Source: Candidatus Cloacimonadota bacterium (GTDB taxonomy: Bacteria; Cloacimonadota; Cloacimonadia; Cloacimonadales; TCS61). Taken from it: 40,851 bases of DNA. A model generated the notes under the pieces. The model saw only the letters and a program-made list of their open reading frames with translations. It was not told the DNA's origin and did no database searches. The stretch covers positions 1 through 40,851 of the forward strand of contig JAIPJH010000016.1 of assembly GCA_021734245.1 (NCBI GenBank), written 5' to 3'. Made by a program: the position numbers and the translations under genes. Within the stretch, counting starts at the first letter, position 1. Every line of letters begins with the position of its first letter. Of this stretch, positions 26,461 to 36,186 are shown in pieces.

Positions 26461-29457
26461 ATGAAAAAAGTTTTATTGATTTTTTCAATCATTTTGACTT
26501 TCTCTGTGCTTTCAGCACAGCTTGAATGGTCAAATTCGTTACCAGTAAGACAGGGAGTAAATATTGAATGGTCTCGTGCTTCCGAGCCGATGAATGACGG
26601 CAGCGTTGTGTATGTCTGGTCCGACACCAGATACGGTGATCGTGATCTTTGGGCTCAAAGAGTAGATAGCAGTGGAAACTTGCTGTGGGGAAGTGATGGA
26701 AAACTTGTTAACGGTGAAATCAACCGTCAGGAAGACCCGGTTGTTATCGGCGTTGGCAATGGTGAAGTTATTATTGCCTGGGTAGATTTTCGCTATTCTG
26801 ATGCGGGAGATATTTTTGCTCAGAAATTGGATACAAACGGAAACCTGATGTGGGACAGTGAAGCTGTAGAATTATGTTCTGCAGATGATATCCAGATTTC
26901 CTTGAATATTGTAGAAGATACAAATGGCGGCGCTTATATTATCTGGCTGGACAGCCGCAATCCCGGTGGTGTAGATATTTATGGCACACATGTTGATACG
27001 AATGGAAATATCGTTGCCGGTTGGGATGCTGATGGAAATGCTATTGCAGTCGAAGATGGTGATCAGAATTATCATACTTTCTGGGAAGACGGCACCGGCG
27101 GAGCAATCTTAGCCTGGCAGGACACCCGCATCGCCGATGATGCAAATATTTACGTTCAAAGAATCGATTCTGGTGGCAGCTTGTTGTGGAATGCCGGCGG
27201 AAATCTGCTGGTAGGAGCTACTGGAATTCAGGAAAAACCCAAAATGAGTCCGGATGGTACAGGTAGTTTCATTTTCAGCTGGAGAGACAAAAGAAGTGAT
27301 AATTTTGGTGATATTTATGCTCAACGTGTAAACCTCGATGGAAATCTGCTTTGGACAAATGATGTAGAAGTTTACGTGGGAAATGGCGTTCAGAGAAATG
27401 TGAGATTGACTTCCTCATCCGATACCGGCGTAATTGCTGTTTGGGAAGACGGCAGAAACGAAGTGGGTGCTGAGTTCAAAGATATTTTTATTCAAAAAAT
27501 AGATGTTGATGGAAACCTGTTGTGGAATAGCAGCGGTGAAGTTGTGGTTGAAGCTCTCAACGATCAGATCAATCCAAGATTGACCAGCGACGGCAACGGC
27601 GGAGCCTGGATCGTCTGGGAAGATGGACGTACAGAAAATCATCCTTTTGGTGACGTATTTCTGCAGCATTTCGATTCCACCGGTTCAACCCAATTAACTA
27701 CTAATGGCATGGTTATCTGCGATGAAGCTGGTTATCAGTTCTCACCATTGGTAAAAATATCCAATTCTTCTGTATTTGTAGTTTGGGGAGATACCCGAAC
27801 TGGTTCTACAGGAATTTATGTGCAGATTTTAGATTTTTCAGGAAATATTCAATTAGATGAAGATGGTGAACTTATCTGGTACGGTCTGGATGGTGATGCC
27901 CTGGATTTTGTTATATTGGAAAATCAGGAAAATCCCGTTGTACTTTGGGAAGATACCAGAAATGCCAGCATTGCAACACAAATTTATATGCAGGTTGTAA
28001 ATTCCAATGGTACTTTCGGTTTGCAGGAAGATGGTGTAGCTATTACACAGATGACTGGCTATGATCAGGATAATTTTGATGCTTATAAAGAAACCGATGA
28101 AAGTACTATAGCATTAGTTTGGGAAGAAAACCGAGGTAACGAAAGAAAAGTTTATGCCCAGGCAGTCGATTTGAATGCTACTTCACTTTGGAATGATATG
28201 GGAATTCAGCTCAGCTCAATAGATTATGAACAATACAGCGCAAAAATTTCATTGGATAATTCAAGTTATTATGCGGGTTGGACAGATTATAACGGAGATT
28301 TTATTAGTCCTGTAATTCGAGTAATGGGACAGAAACTTGATGCTTCAGGAAACCTGCAATGGGGAACTGAAGGTGTGGAAATTGCCGATCGTCCAGGTGA
28401 TGATGTGATCACAGATGTTGTTGGCAGATATTACATCTGGCAAAACGAATCGTGGCCCGATTATAACATTTATGCCAAACTTGTGAATGAAGACGGAACT
28501 ACGGCTGCCGGTTGGGATGATAATGGAACACTTATCTGCGATGCAGATGAAAATCAGAAAGAAGCCAAAGGTATTATGACGCCAGACGGACTATTGATAC
28601 TTTGGAAAGATGCTCGAAATGGTGACTTTGACATCTACGGACAGCTCATCACTGAAGATGGCGTAACACAATGGGAAGATAACGGGAAAGCTCTTGTTTC
28701 TGTTGTGAACGACCAGGAACTCTCTAACTTCCTGTACAATGACGGAGTTGTGATGACCTGGGAAGATTATCGAACCGGCTCCGCTTTTGATGTTTACATG
28801 CAGCAGTTCGACACAAGTGGAAATGAAGTATTTACCGCTGATGGACTTCCGATAATCGTACATGGAAATGATCAGGTAAATCCATATATTACAATGAGCA
28901 ATGATGAATATATGATCTTCTGGGAAGATTATCAAACAGAATCTGAGTCAAATCTTATGGGACAATATATTCATGATGATGGTAGTTTAGAATGGCCTTC
29001 ACTCGGTTTCATGATCGACGATGGCATCAAAAATCAGAATAAACCGGAAGCTGTTTCTCATGGCATGTATTCCTATGTATTCTGGGAAGATACACGTTCC
29101 AGTGGTAAAACTGATATATATAACATTTTTGCACAGAAAGTAGAATATGAACCTGTAAGTGTGAATAATAACGAAATTCCACAGGAATTCAATGTGATGC
29201 GTCAAAATTTTCCAAATCCCTTCAAAACCTCAACTGCAATTTCGTTTAATATCAATACGAATCAACTGCAGAATGCAAAAGTGGAAATTTTCAATACACG
29301 AGGACAGAAAATAAGATCGGTAGAAATAGACAACAGCTCGATAGTTTGGGATGGCAAAGATTTTGCTGGTAAAACTGTATCGAATGGTGTGTATTTCTAT
29401 AAACTCAAAGCAAAAGGTTTTGATTCAAAACCAAGAAAAATGATCCTTTTAAAATAA
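26461..29457 (+). CDS. 998-residue secreted repeat protein with about 16 propeller-like repeats
   Basis: Signal peptide MKKVLLIFSIILTFSVLSA. From ~35 to ~900 a unit of 50-65 residues recurs about 16 times, each with a core like DIYAQRVNLDGNLLW and a preceding IVWEDGR or VWSDTRYGD strand. I can read DLWAQRVDSSGNLLW, DIFAQKLDTNGNLMW, NIYVQRIDSGGSLLW, DIFIQKIDVDGNLLW, DVYMQQFDTSGNEVF and others. The regular aromatic strands suggest one or two beta-propellers. No enzyme motif is seen. The tail from ~913 has NFPNPFKTSTAISF (Lys-Thr instead of Asn-Pro in NPFNP) and VYFYKLKAKG, ending KMILLK. It is 22 nt after the second C25-like gene and 9 nt before the carboxypeptidase gene. Likely a surface binding scaffold; function unproven. 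Confidence 0.8.
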   Translation: MKKVLLIFSIILTFSVLSAQLEWSNSLPVRQGVNIEWSRASEPMNDGSVVYVWSDTRYGDRDLWAQRVDSSGNLLWGSDGKLVNGEINRQEDPVVIGVGNGEVIIAWVDFRYSDAGDIFAQKLDTNGNLMWDSEAVELCSADDIQISLNIVEDTNGGAYIIWLDSRNPGGVDIYGTHVDTNGNIVAGWDADGNAIAVEDGDQNYHTFWEDGTGGAILAWQDTRIADDANIYVQRIDSGGSLLWNAGGNLLVGATGIQEKPKMSPDGTGSFIFSWRDKRSDNFGDIYAQRVNLDGNLLWTNDVEVYVGNGVQRNVRLTSSSDTGVIAVWEDGRNEVGAEFKDIFIQKIDVDGNLLWNSSGEVVVEALNDQINPRLTSDGNGGAWIVWEDGRTENHPFGDVFLQHFDSTGSTQLTTNGMVICDEAGYQFSPLVKISNSSVFVVWGDTRTGSTGIYVQILDFSGNIQLDEDGELIWYGLDGDALDFVILENQENPVVLWEDTRNASIATQIYMQVVNSNGTFGLQEDGVAITQMTGYDQDNFDAYKETDESTIALVWEENRGNERKVYAQAVDLNATSLWNDMGIQLSSIDYEQYSAKISLDNSSYYAGWTDYNGDFISPVIRVMGQKLDASGNLQWGTEGVEIADRPGDDVITDVVGRYYIWQNESWPDYNIYAKLVNEDGTTAAGWDDNGTLICDADENQKEAKGIMTPDGLLILWKDARNGDFDIYGQLITEDGVTQWEDNGKALVSVVNDQELSNFLYNDGVVMTWEDYRTGSAFDVYMQQFDTSGNEVFTADGLPIIVHGNDQVNPYITMSNDEYMIFWEDYQTESESNLMGQYIHDDGSLEWPSLGFMIDDGIKNQNKPEAVSHGMYSYVFWEDTRSSGKTDIYNIFAQKVEYEPVSVNNNEIPQEFNVMRQNFPNPFKTSTAISFNINTNQLQNAKVEIFNTRGQKIRSVEIDNSSIVWDGKDFAGKTVSNGVYFYKLKAKGFDSKPRKMILLK

Positions 29458-29466
29458 GGAGAGATC

Positions 29467-31773
29467 ATGAAAATTAGAGTAATTCTATTGCTGATCGTTC
29501 TGACAGGGTTATTGTCGGCGCAAGTAGCATTAGATCCTCGCTATCATACATACGATGAGGCAATGGATGAGATTTTTGCCTATCAGGATACTTTTCCCGA
29601 TCTGGTGAAAGTAGAACAGATCGGCAACACATTGGGAGCTTATCCCTATCAGAATTCTCTTCCAATTTATGCCGTCAAACTTTCCAATAATGTTCAGGTG
29701 GATGAAGATGAACCGGAAATTCTCTTTCTGGGTCCCTGTCATTCGGAAGAAATTCTGGGCATTGAGATCAACATGTTCATGCTGCAGGAAATTATTCAAT
29801 ACAGGAATGTACAGCCTTTCAGTGTGTGGCTGGATAATCTGGAAATCTGGATTGTTCCTACCTATAATCCTGAAGGTTTGCAGGTTGTAATGGATGACTG
29901 GGACGAAACTTTTCGCAAAAATAAACGTGATAATAACGGAAATGAAGTTTTTGATTTTGTTCCGGGTTCCGGTGGTGATATCGATGGTGTAGATCCCAAT
30001 AGAAATTACAGTTTCAACTGGATTCACGGGGAAGGGCTCTATCAAGGTCAGGGAGAAGAATGGAACGATTATTATCGAGGTCCATTTCCCTTCAGCGAAG
30101 GAGAATCGCAAACTATCAGAGACTTTGCAGCTCAACATCATTTTATCTATTCCATAGCCTGGCATTCATCCAGAACCGGAAATCTTTCGGAAAAAGTTTT
30201 TCATTCTTTTAAATGGGAAGATGTAAAAGCCTGTCCCGATCTGCAATTCAATAAATCGATCGGCGATAATGTGGCCGCCCTCATAGAAAATGAAGCAGGA
30301 ACAGGCAGTTATGAATCTTATTCTTCTCAGGGACGTAAAGGCGGAGCTAACGACTGGTTCTACAAAACGTATGGAACGGTTCAGTTACTGATCGAATGCG
30401 GAACGCAGAACATGCAGCCGAACAATGATCCGCCGCTCTATCTGATCGATGATACTTGTGAACGCAATAGAATTGGAGCTTATTATCTGATGAATAGAGC
30501 ATTAGGCTATAATGCTGATGCTTCCATGCTGACTGGAATTGTGACTGATGCAACAACTGGTGATCCACTTGTTGCCAGATATTCCATCGATGAGAAAGAA
30601 GCTGGATTTTTCGATCCACGCTTTACAGATGAACTTTATGGACGATACTGGCGCCCGATCTCGGTGGGAACATATAATCTGAGAATAAATAAAAAGGGCT
30701 ATGAGGAATCAGTTACAACCATTACCGTGAACAATTCTCAGTGGACAACTCTTAATATCCAACTAACTCCATTGGATCAAATTATCGTAAATGCTGTAGT
30801 AGAAAGCAACGGAACTGCTTTGGATGGAACTATCATGGTTGGAAATGGACAATATATTGAAGAGGATATTTTAGACTTTACAGGTGGAAGTTTAAGTTTT
30901 GACAACTATGTGGGAGAACATGAGATCACAGTGATGGCGGCTGGATATGTTCCGCAGGTTTTCACCGTTGATCTTACCGCTGGAGTTTATGATTTGAATA
31001 TCGAAATGAGTGAAGCTGAAACTATTTTCAATGAAGATTTTGAATCAAATCTTTCTGCCTGGAACGTTCAAGGTGATTGGGCTTTGACGGAAAACTCTAC
31101 AACTGGAACTTATTCTGTTACCGACAGTCCGGACGAATTTTATCAAAATGGAACTACTGCCAGTCTTACTTTGCTATCTCCCATAAATTTAACTCAAGCT
31201 ACAGATGACGTTGTAATCGAATTATGGCACAAATATCATACCGAACATGATTATGATTTCTGTCATCTTGAATATTCATTAGACGGCAGCAGTTGGATAA
31301 ATATAGCTTCATTTGACGGTTTTCCCGATGAGTGGAGCCACGATATTATTCCAATTCCCGAGCTGACAGGAGAAAACGTTTATCTTCGTTTTATACTCTC
31401 TACCGATGATTCTGTTGATGATCCGGGCTGGTGGATCGATCAGATCAAGATTTTAGCATCAGACGGAGCTGGTACATCTTCTGATATTCCTCCTGCCAGA
31501 TCAGAATTATTTCCCAATTTTCCCAATCCTTTCAATCCTGAAACACACATAAAATACGATCTGGCAAATTCCAGTCAGGTTGAACTTTCGATTTTTAATC
31601 TGAAAGGTCAGAAAGTAAGAGCGTTGGTCAACGAGTTTCAGGTAGCAGGGAATCAGGAATGTATCTGGAATGGCAAAGATGATAATAACCGATCAGTAGC
31701 ATCGGGCGTATATTTTTATACATTGAAAACTCATGATTTTTCGAAAACACATAAAATGGTTTTATTGAAATAA
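29467..31773 (+). CDS. secreted M14 zinc carboxypeptidase with sorting tail
   Basis: The protein has 768 residues; signal peptide MKIRVILLLIVLTGLLSA. The M14 domain is at ~20-345. The zinc motif HxxE is H92-S-E-E95 (GPCHSEEILGIE) and the third ligand is H233 in IAWHSSRTG. The substrate-binding pair N178-R179 is in VDPNRNYSFNW, and the catalytic Glu is E310 in LLIECGTQ. All key residues of the carboxypeptidase A/T family are therefore present, and active release of C-terminal amino acids outside the cell is likely. Next come a carboxypeptidase regulatory-like fold (~352-440, LTGIVTDATTGDPL), a second such fold, and a MAM/immune-inhibitor-like jelly roll (~520-665, IFNEDFESNLSAWNVQGDW). The sorting tail is at ~678-768. 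AAGGAGA lies 3 nt before the ATG. Confidence 0.9.
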   Translation: MKIRVILLLIVLTGLLSAQVALDPRYHTYDEAMDEIFAYQDTFPDLVKVEQIGNTLGAYPYQNSLPIYAVKLSNNVQVDEDEPEILFLGPCHSEEILGIEINMFMLQEIIQYRNVQPFSVWLDNLEIWIVPTYNPEGLQVVMDDWDETFRKNKRDNNGNEVFDFVPGSGGDIDGVDPNRNYSFNWIHGEGLYQGQGEEWNDYYRGPFPFSEGESQTIRDFAAQHHFIYSIAWHSSRTGNLSEKVFHSFKWEDVKACPDLQFNKSIGDNVAALIENEAGTGSYESYSSQGRKGGANDWFYKTYGTVQLLIECGTQNMQPNNDPPLYLIDDTCERNRIGAYYLMNRALGYNADASMLTGIVTDATTGDPLVARYSIDEKEAGFFDPRFTDELYGRYWRPISVGTYNLRINKKGYEESVTTITVNNSQWTTLNIQLTPLDQIIVNAVVESNGTALDGTIMVGNGQYIEEDILDFTGGSLSFDNYVGEHEITVMAAGYVPQVFTVDLTAGVYDLNIEMSEAETIFNEDFESNLSAWNVQGDWALTENSTTGTYSVTDSPDEFYQNGTTASLTLLSPINLTQATDDVVIELWHKYHTEHDYDFCHLEYSLDGSSWINIASFDGFPDEWSHDIIPIPELTGENVYLRFILSTDDSVDDPGWWIDQIKILASDGAGTSSDIPPARSELFPNFPNPFNPETHIKYDLANSSQVELSIFNLKGQKVRALVNEFQVAGNQECIWNGKDDNNRSVASGVYFYTLKTHDFSKTHKMVLLK

Positions 31774-31786
31774 CTTCGGAGGTTAT

Positions 31787-34700
31787 GTGAAAAGAACATA
31801 CTTCTTACTTACGATATTAATGATCTCTACATTTATATTTTCCGATGTAGAGTTCACAAGTACAAATGACAAAGTGACGCTTTCTTACCAGAAAGAACGA
31901 GGACAGCAGCAGGAAGCCAGATTAGATAAGCTTCTGGCAATTCCTTCTGAAAACGCAGAAGTTGTGGTTACTAACTGCGAAGTAGAAGTTTATGATGCCG
32001 ATGGCAAGCTTATCGAAACGAAAAGAATTAGTGGCCAGAATTTTGCCAGAATTACCGAAAGTTTTATTATGCGAGATCTTTACGGTCATCAGCTTCAGAT
32101 CGATCTGGAAAAGAAAGAAGGCGATACTGTAACAAGAATTAAGAATATTGATCTGGAAGTGCAAGCTGTAAATAGAACTGAAATTCCCCAAAAGATTTCG
32201 AAAGCTTTCCTGCCGGTTTATCGGGAAATTGTCGATAATTTTGATGGTTCATATCTGCGAAATCTGGAAGTGCAGGAATCCAAGATGCTGATCGTGGCAC
32301 ATTCCGATCTTTTACAGACTGTGCAATTCTTTACCGCCTGGAAAAATGCTAAAGGTATCGATACGGAAGTTATCCTGAAAGAAGATGCTGGAACCACAAA
32401 TGCCGAGATCAAAAACTATATCTCAGACATCTATCAAACAGAAGAATTTCCACCCGATTATCTGGTTATCATCGGTGATATAAACGGACCTTTTGCTGTT
32501 CCTTCTTTTTTTATTAACAGCGGAACCGAAGATGACGTGACTGATCATCCTTATACCCTTATGGAAGGTGATGATTATTTTCCTGAAATGATCGTTGGCA
32601 GAATGTCGGTAGATTCCAATAACGAACTGCAAACTATTGTTTCCAAAGTTTACAACTACGAAAAAACACCATACATGGGAAACACGGACTGGTTCGAAAA
32701 AGCGCTTCTGGTTGCCGGTAATTTCAGCGACAGTCCACCACCTCCGACAACACCAGTAAAAGTGACGATGTGGCTGCGCGATAAAATGTATGATTATGGT
32801 TACGATGAAATTACAGAATTATATTACTGGCCGCCAAATTACAACGTTTATCCTGGTACATCTCAGATTATTTCTGCAATAAATGATGGTGTGGGAATTG
32901 TAACTTATCGTGGCTGGGGAGATGCTAACGGTTGGCATTATCCGCGTTTTCACGTGGATGACATGAATGGAGTTTCAAACGGATATTATCTTCCGGTGGT
33001 TACTTCTATTGTTTGTAACACTGGCGATTTTGCAAATGCTAACGCCGATCCCTGTTTTGGCGAAAACTGGCTGACGATGGGAAGTCCATCCAGTCCGGCT
33101 GGTGGCGTGGTTTTTGTTGGTCCTTCCGATCTGCATACTCGCACCAAATATAACAATGCGATTTTTGCCGGATTCTATCAGGGGCTTCTGGATGAAGAAA
33201 TTCACTCATTCGGTTCAGCAGTTCTGCGAGGTAAATATGAACTCTGGGCAAATTACCCATTCAATCGTGAATCGGGAGATTATGTAGAATTTTATTATAA
33301 CGTATATAACATTTTAGGCGATCCTTCCATTGATGTGTGGACGAAAGTTCCTCAACAGATAAACATTTCACTACCAGATGAAATCAGCCTTGGAACAAAT
33401 TATCTTGAAGTCAATGCTGCAGATTTGGAAGGTGCAGTCATTACAGCGATAAAAGACGACGAAGTTTTTGCAGTAGAAAATATCGTAGCTGGTTCGGCAC
33501 TTCTTTATTTTAATATGCAAACTACTGGAAATCTGACTGTTACGGTAACCAAACCTAACTATCATCCTTTGATCCAGGAGATTGAAGTTGTAAACCAGAA
33601 TATCGATATCGGATTTGAAGAATTTACAACTTCCGGTCCTGCAGTTGCCGGACAAAATATCGATCTGAACATTAGTCTTCATAATTTTGGCTCGCAAGCT
33701 GCAAGCGGTGTTACAGCAACTTTGAGTACTTTGAACTCGAATGTTAACATTATTTCTGATACAGCTGATTATGGTGACATAACGTCAGGAAGTAGCGTGA
33801 TCGGTGATTTCGAGATCGCTATTCTTCCAAATTGTCCCGATAACACAGTTATCGAATTTGATCTGGCAATTTCTACCGGATCAACAGCTAAATTCGAATT
33901 AGTTGTCAGCAGCCTGTCTCTGGAAGCCGGCGAAGTAATAGTAATGGATGATAACGGAATATTGGAACCAAATGAAACCAGTGATTTAAGTGTGGAAATT
34001 ACAAATGCTGGCAGCTTCGATGTAAATTCTTTGAACCTGGAACTTGTTTCTCTTGTTTCAGATGCGGTTATAACATCAGCCAATGCGACAATAAATTCTT
34101 TAACGATGAATTCATCGGAAGAAGTAACCTTTACCGTGGAACTGAGCGAAACTTGTTATGTAGGAAAAAATCTTCCTTTCCGTATCGATGTTATTGATGC
34201 TGATGATCAGGAAACTTCTGTTTTCTTCAATCTGGAAGCTGGAATCGTCATCAACACAGCTCCTACCGGTCCCGATGAATACGGTTATTATGCTTATGAC
34301 AGTCGAGATCTTATCTATACTGAAGCACCGGAATATGAATGGATAGAGATCGATCCTTTGGAAGGCGGTGCTGGTGAAGTGGAAGAATTGGGCGATGACC
34401 GATCCTTCACCATTCCAATGCCTTTTGATTTTCCATATTATGGCGAAGTAACAGACAGCATAACGGTTTGTACAAACGGCTGGATTTCGATGCAGCCAAC
34501 CTGGGAAACATATTTCCGCAACTGGAATATTCCTTCTGCTTTGGGCCCTTACGGTGGAATTTATCCATTCTGGGATGACCTGATCGGAGAAGAAGTTGAA
34601 CCGGAATTACATGCAGATATGAGGATCTGCTATTACAACGATGCAGCAAATAATAGATTTATAGTAGAATGGAATAAATGTGTAAATCGATATGACAATG

Positions 34701-36163
34701 TAACACCGGAAAAATTCCAGATCGTGCTTTATGATCCCCAATATTATCCAACTTCTACAGGTGATGGTGAAATCCAGTTTAATTATCAGATGGTGGGAAA
34801 TGTAGATTTCACTAATAATTTTGCTACGATCGGAATTGAAAATTTTGAACAGGATGGTGGTTTGCTGCTTTCTTATGCAAATCAATATCCAAATAGTATT
34901 ACAGTTCCGGAAGCGCAATATTCTATAAAAATAACAACAGATTCTCCAGATTATATTCCGCTTGCAGTTCCCAATGCAGATTTCTCTACAGAGAACCCCG
35001 GTGGCATTTATCCTCTGGAAGTACAATTCATAAATGAAACCGATCTGATGTTCCCGGCAAATACATATCTCTGGGAATTCGGTGATGGTGAAAGTTCAAC
35101 GGAGATCAATCCAACTCATATTTATGAAGAGATCGGAAGTTATGATGTAAGCCTGACGGTAACCAACAGCGAAGGTTCTAACACAGAATTGAAAGAAGGA
35201 TTTATCACAGTGGCAGCTCCTGAAGCTCCGGTTGTGTCATTTACTGCCGACTCCTTTGGCGGAATCGTGCCGGTTACTGTGAACTTCGATAATACAACGA
35301 CACCGGAAGGTGCTGTGAATGAATATCTGTGGTATTTTGGTGATGGAGAAACATCAACTGATATCGAGCCAGTTCACACCTACGAAACAGCAGGATTTTA
35401 CAGCGTATCTCTGGTTGCAACAAACGATGTGGGAACAGATTCAGTCTTTGTGGAAAATTTCATTACCGTGATGGATGAAACAGTTTCAATCTGGCCCGGA
35501 GATACAGATAATAATGGAATCGTGGAAATGAGCGATATCCTGCCGATCGGAATTTACTGGCGTGAACACGGTGATGAAAGACAGAACATCAATTTCAGCT
35601 GGGCTGCTCAGGCTTATCCTGAAGACTGGGATATTGAATTAGCTCCTTTTGCTGATTGCAACGGTGATGGAGAAGTGGATATTGCTGATGTTCTGGGAAT
35701 TTGCCTGAATTGGGAAATGACTCATGATGGAGCTATGATGAATCCTCCTGATCCGGGAAATCTGGAATTATATCGAGATAATTTTACACAGATTTATTCT
35801 GGATTAGGAAATTCAGGACGGGAACTGGAACTTAAAAACTTCCTGGCGCAACAATTTGATTTCCCGATCGTACAACCGGAAATTTCTAATCTGCTGAAAC
35901 AGAATTATCCTAATCCTTTCAATCCGACCACAAATATTGCTTACGATATTCAAGAATCAGGTAAGGTGAAAATTTCTATTTTCAACATTAAAGGACAACT
36001 TGTGAGAACTTTGGTTAACGATACAAAACCTGCCGGCACACATTCAGTTGATTGGCATGGTAAAGACAATGCGGGAAGAAATGTTTCCAGTGGATTGTAT
36101 TTCTATCGCCTGAGCAAAGAAAATAAAATAATTGATACGAAAAAAATGTTATTACTGAAATAG
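31787..36163 (+). CDS. secreted C25-like protein with PKD and dockerin modules
   Basis: The protein has 1458 residues. The start is GTG at 31787, with GGAGG at 31778-31782; the overlapping ATG at 31785 is out of frame and stops at once. A signal peptide ends near residue 19. The C25-like domain at ~165-525 has DYLVIIGDI, TDHPYTLMEGDD, MIVGRMSV and SIVCNTGDF (C410). The His position reads YRGW (W377), 33 residues before the Cys, the spacing I recall for gingipain RgpB (H211-C244). Then come CARDB-like modules (~600-800), a SNGWI-like module (TNGWISM, ~830-1055) and two PKD domains (~1063-1141, 1146-1228; YLWEFGDGESST, YLWYFGDGETST). A type-I-dockerin-like pair of calcium loops follows (D1239-D1250, DTDNNGIVEMSD; D1290-D1301, DCNGDGEVDIAD), then the sorting tail from ~1369. 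The cohesin-like lipoprotein gene is next. Confidence 0.85.
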   Translation: MKRTYFLLTILMISTFIFSDVEFTSTNDKVTLSYQKERGQQQEARLDKLLAIPSENAEVVVTNCEVEVYDADGKLIETKRISGQNFARITESFIMRDLYGHQLQIDLEKKEGDTVTRIKNIDLEVQAVNRTEIPQKISKAFLPVYREIVDNFDGSYLRNLEVQESKMLIVAHSDLLQTVQFFTAWKNAKGIDTEVILKEDAGTTNAEIKNYISDIYQTEEFPPDYLVIIGDINGPFAVPSFFINSGTEDDVTDHPYTLMEGDDYFPEMIVGRMSVDSNNELQTIVSKVYNYEKTPYMGNTDWFEKALLVAGNFSDSPPPPTTPVKVTMWLRDKMYDYGYDEITELYYWPPNYNVYPGTSQIISAINDGVGIVTYRGWGDANGWHYPRFHVDDMNGVSNGYYLPVVTSIVCNTGDFANANADPCFGENWLTMGSPSSPAGGVVFVGPSDLHTRTKYNNAIFAGFYQGLLDEEIHSFGSAVLRGKYELWANYPFNRESGDYVEFYYNVYNILGDPSIDVWTKVPQQINISLPDEISLGTNYLEVNAADLEGAVITAIKDDEVFAVENIVAGSALLYFNMQTTGNLTVTVTKPNYHPLIQEIEVVNQNIDIGFEEFTTSGPAVAGQNIDLNISLHNFGSQAASGVTATLSTLNSNVNIISDTADYGDITSGSSVIGDFEIAILPNCPDNTVIEFDLAISTGSTAKFELVVSSLSLEAGEVIVMDDNGILEPNETSDLSVEITNAGSFDVNSLNLELVSLVSDAVITSANATINSLTMNSSEEVTFTVELSETCYVGKNLPFRIDVIDADDQETSVFFNLEAGIVINTAPTGPDEYGYYAYDSRDLIYTEAPEYEWIEIDPLEGGAGEVEELGDDRSFTIPMPFDFPYYGEVTDSITVCTNGWISMQPTWETYFRNWNIPSALGPYGGIYPFWDDLIGEEVEPELHADMRICYYNDAANNRFIVEWNKCVNRYDNVTPEKFQIVLYDPQYYPTSTGDGEIQFNYQMVGNVDFTNNFATIGIENFEQDGGLLLSYANQYPNSITVPEAQYSIKITTDSPDYIPLAVPNADFSTENPGGIYPLEVQFINETDLMFPANTYLWEFGDGESSTEINPTHIYEEIGSYDVSLTVTNSEGSNTELKEGFITVAAPEAPVVSFTADSFGGIVPVTVNFDNTTTPEGAVNEYLWYFGDGETSTDIEPVHTYETAGFYSVSLVATNDVGTDSVFVENFITVMDETVSIWPGDTDNNGIVEMSDILPIGIYWREHGDERQNINFSWAAQAYPEDWDIELAPFADCNGDGEVDIADVLGICLNWEMTHDGAMMNPPDPGNLELYRDNFTQIYSGLGNSGRELELKNFLAQQFDFPIVQPEISNLLKQNYPNPFNPTTNIAYDIQESGKVKISIFNIKGQLVRTLVNDTKPAGTHSVDWHGKDNAGRNVSSGLYFYRLSKENKIIDTKKMLLLK

Positions 36164-36186
36164 CATTCAAATAATTGGGAGTAATA

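Noticed and set aside
26461-29457. CRISPR-like or satellite repeat because of the regular repeat pattern
   Set aside because: The repetition is at protein level, with variable DNA and full coding continuity. There are no identical direct repeats with unique spacers.
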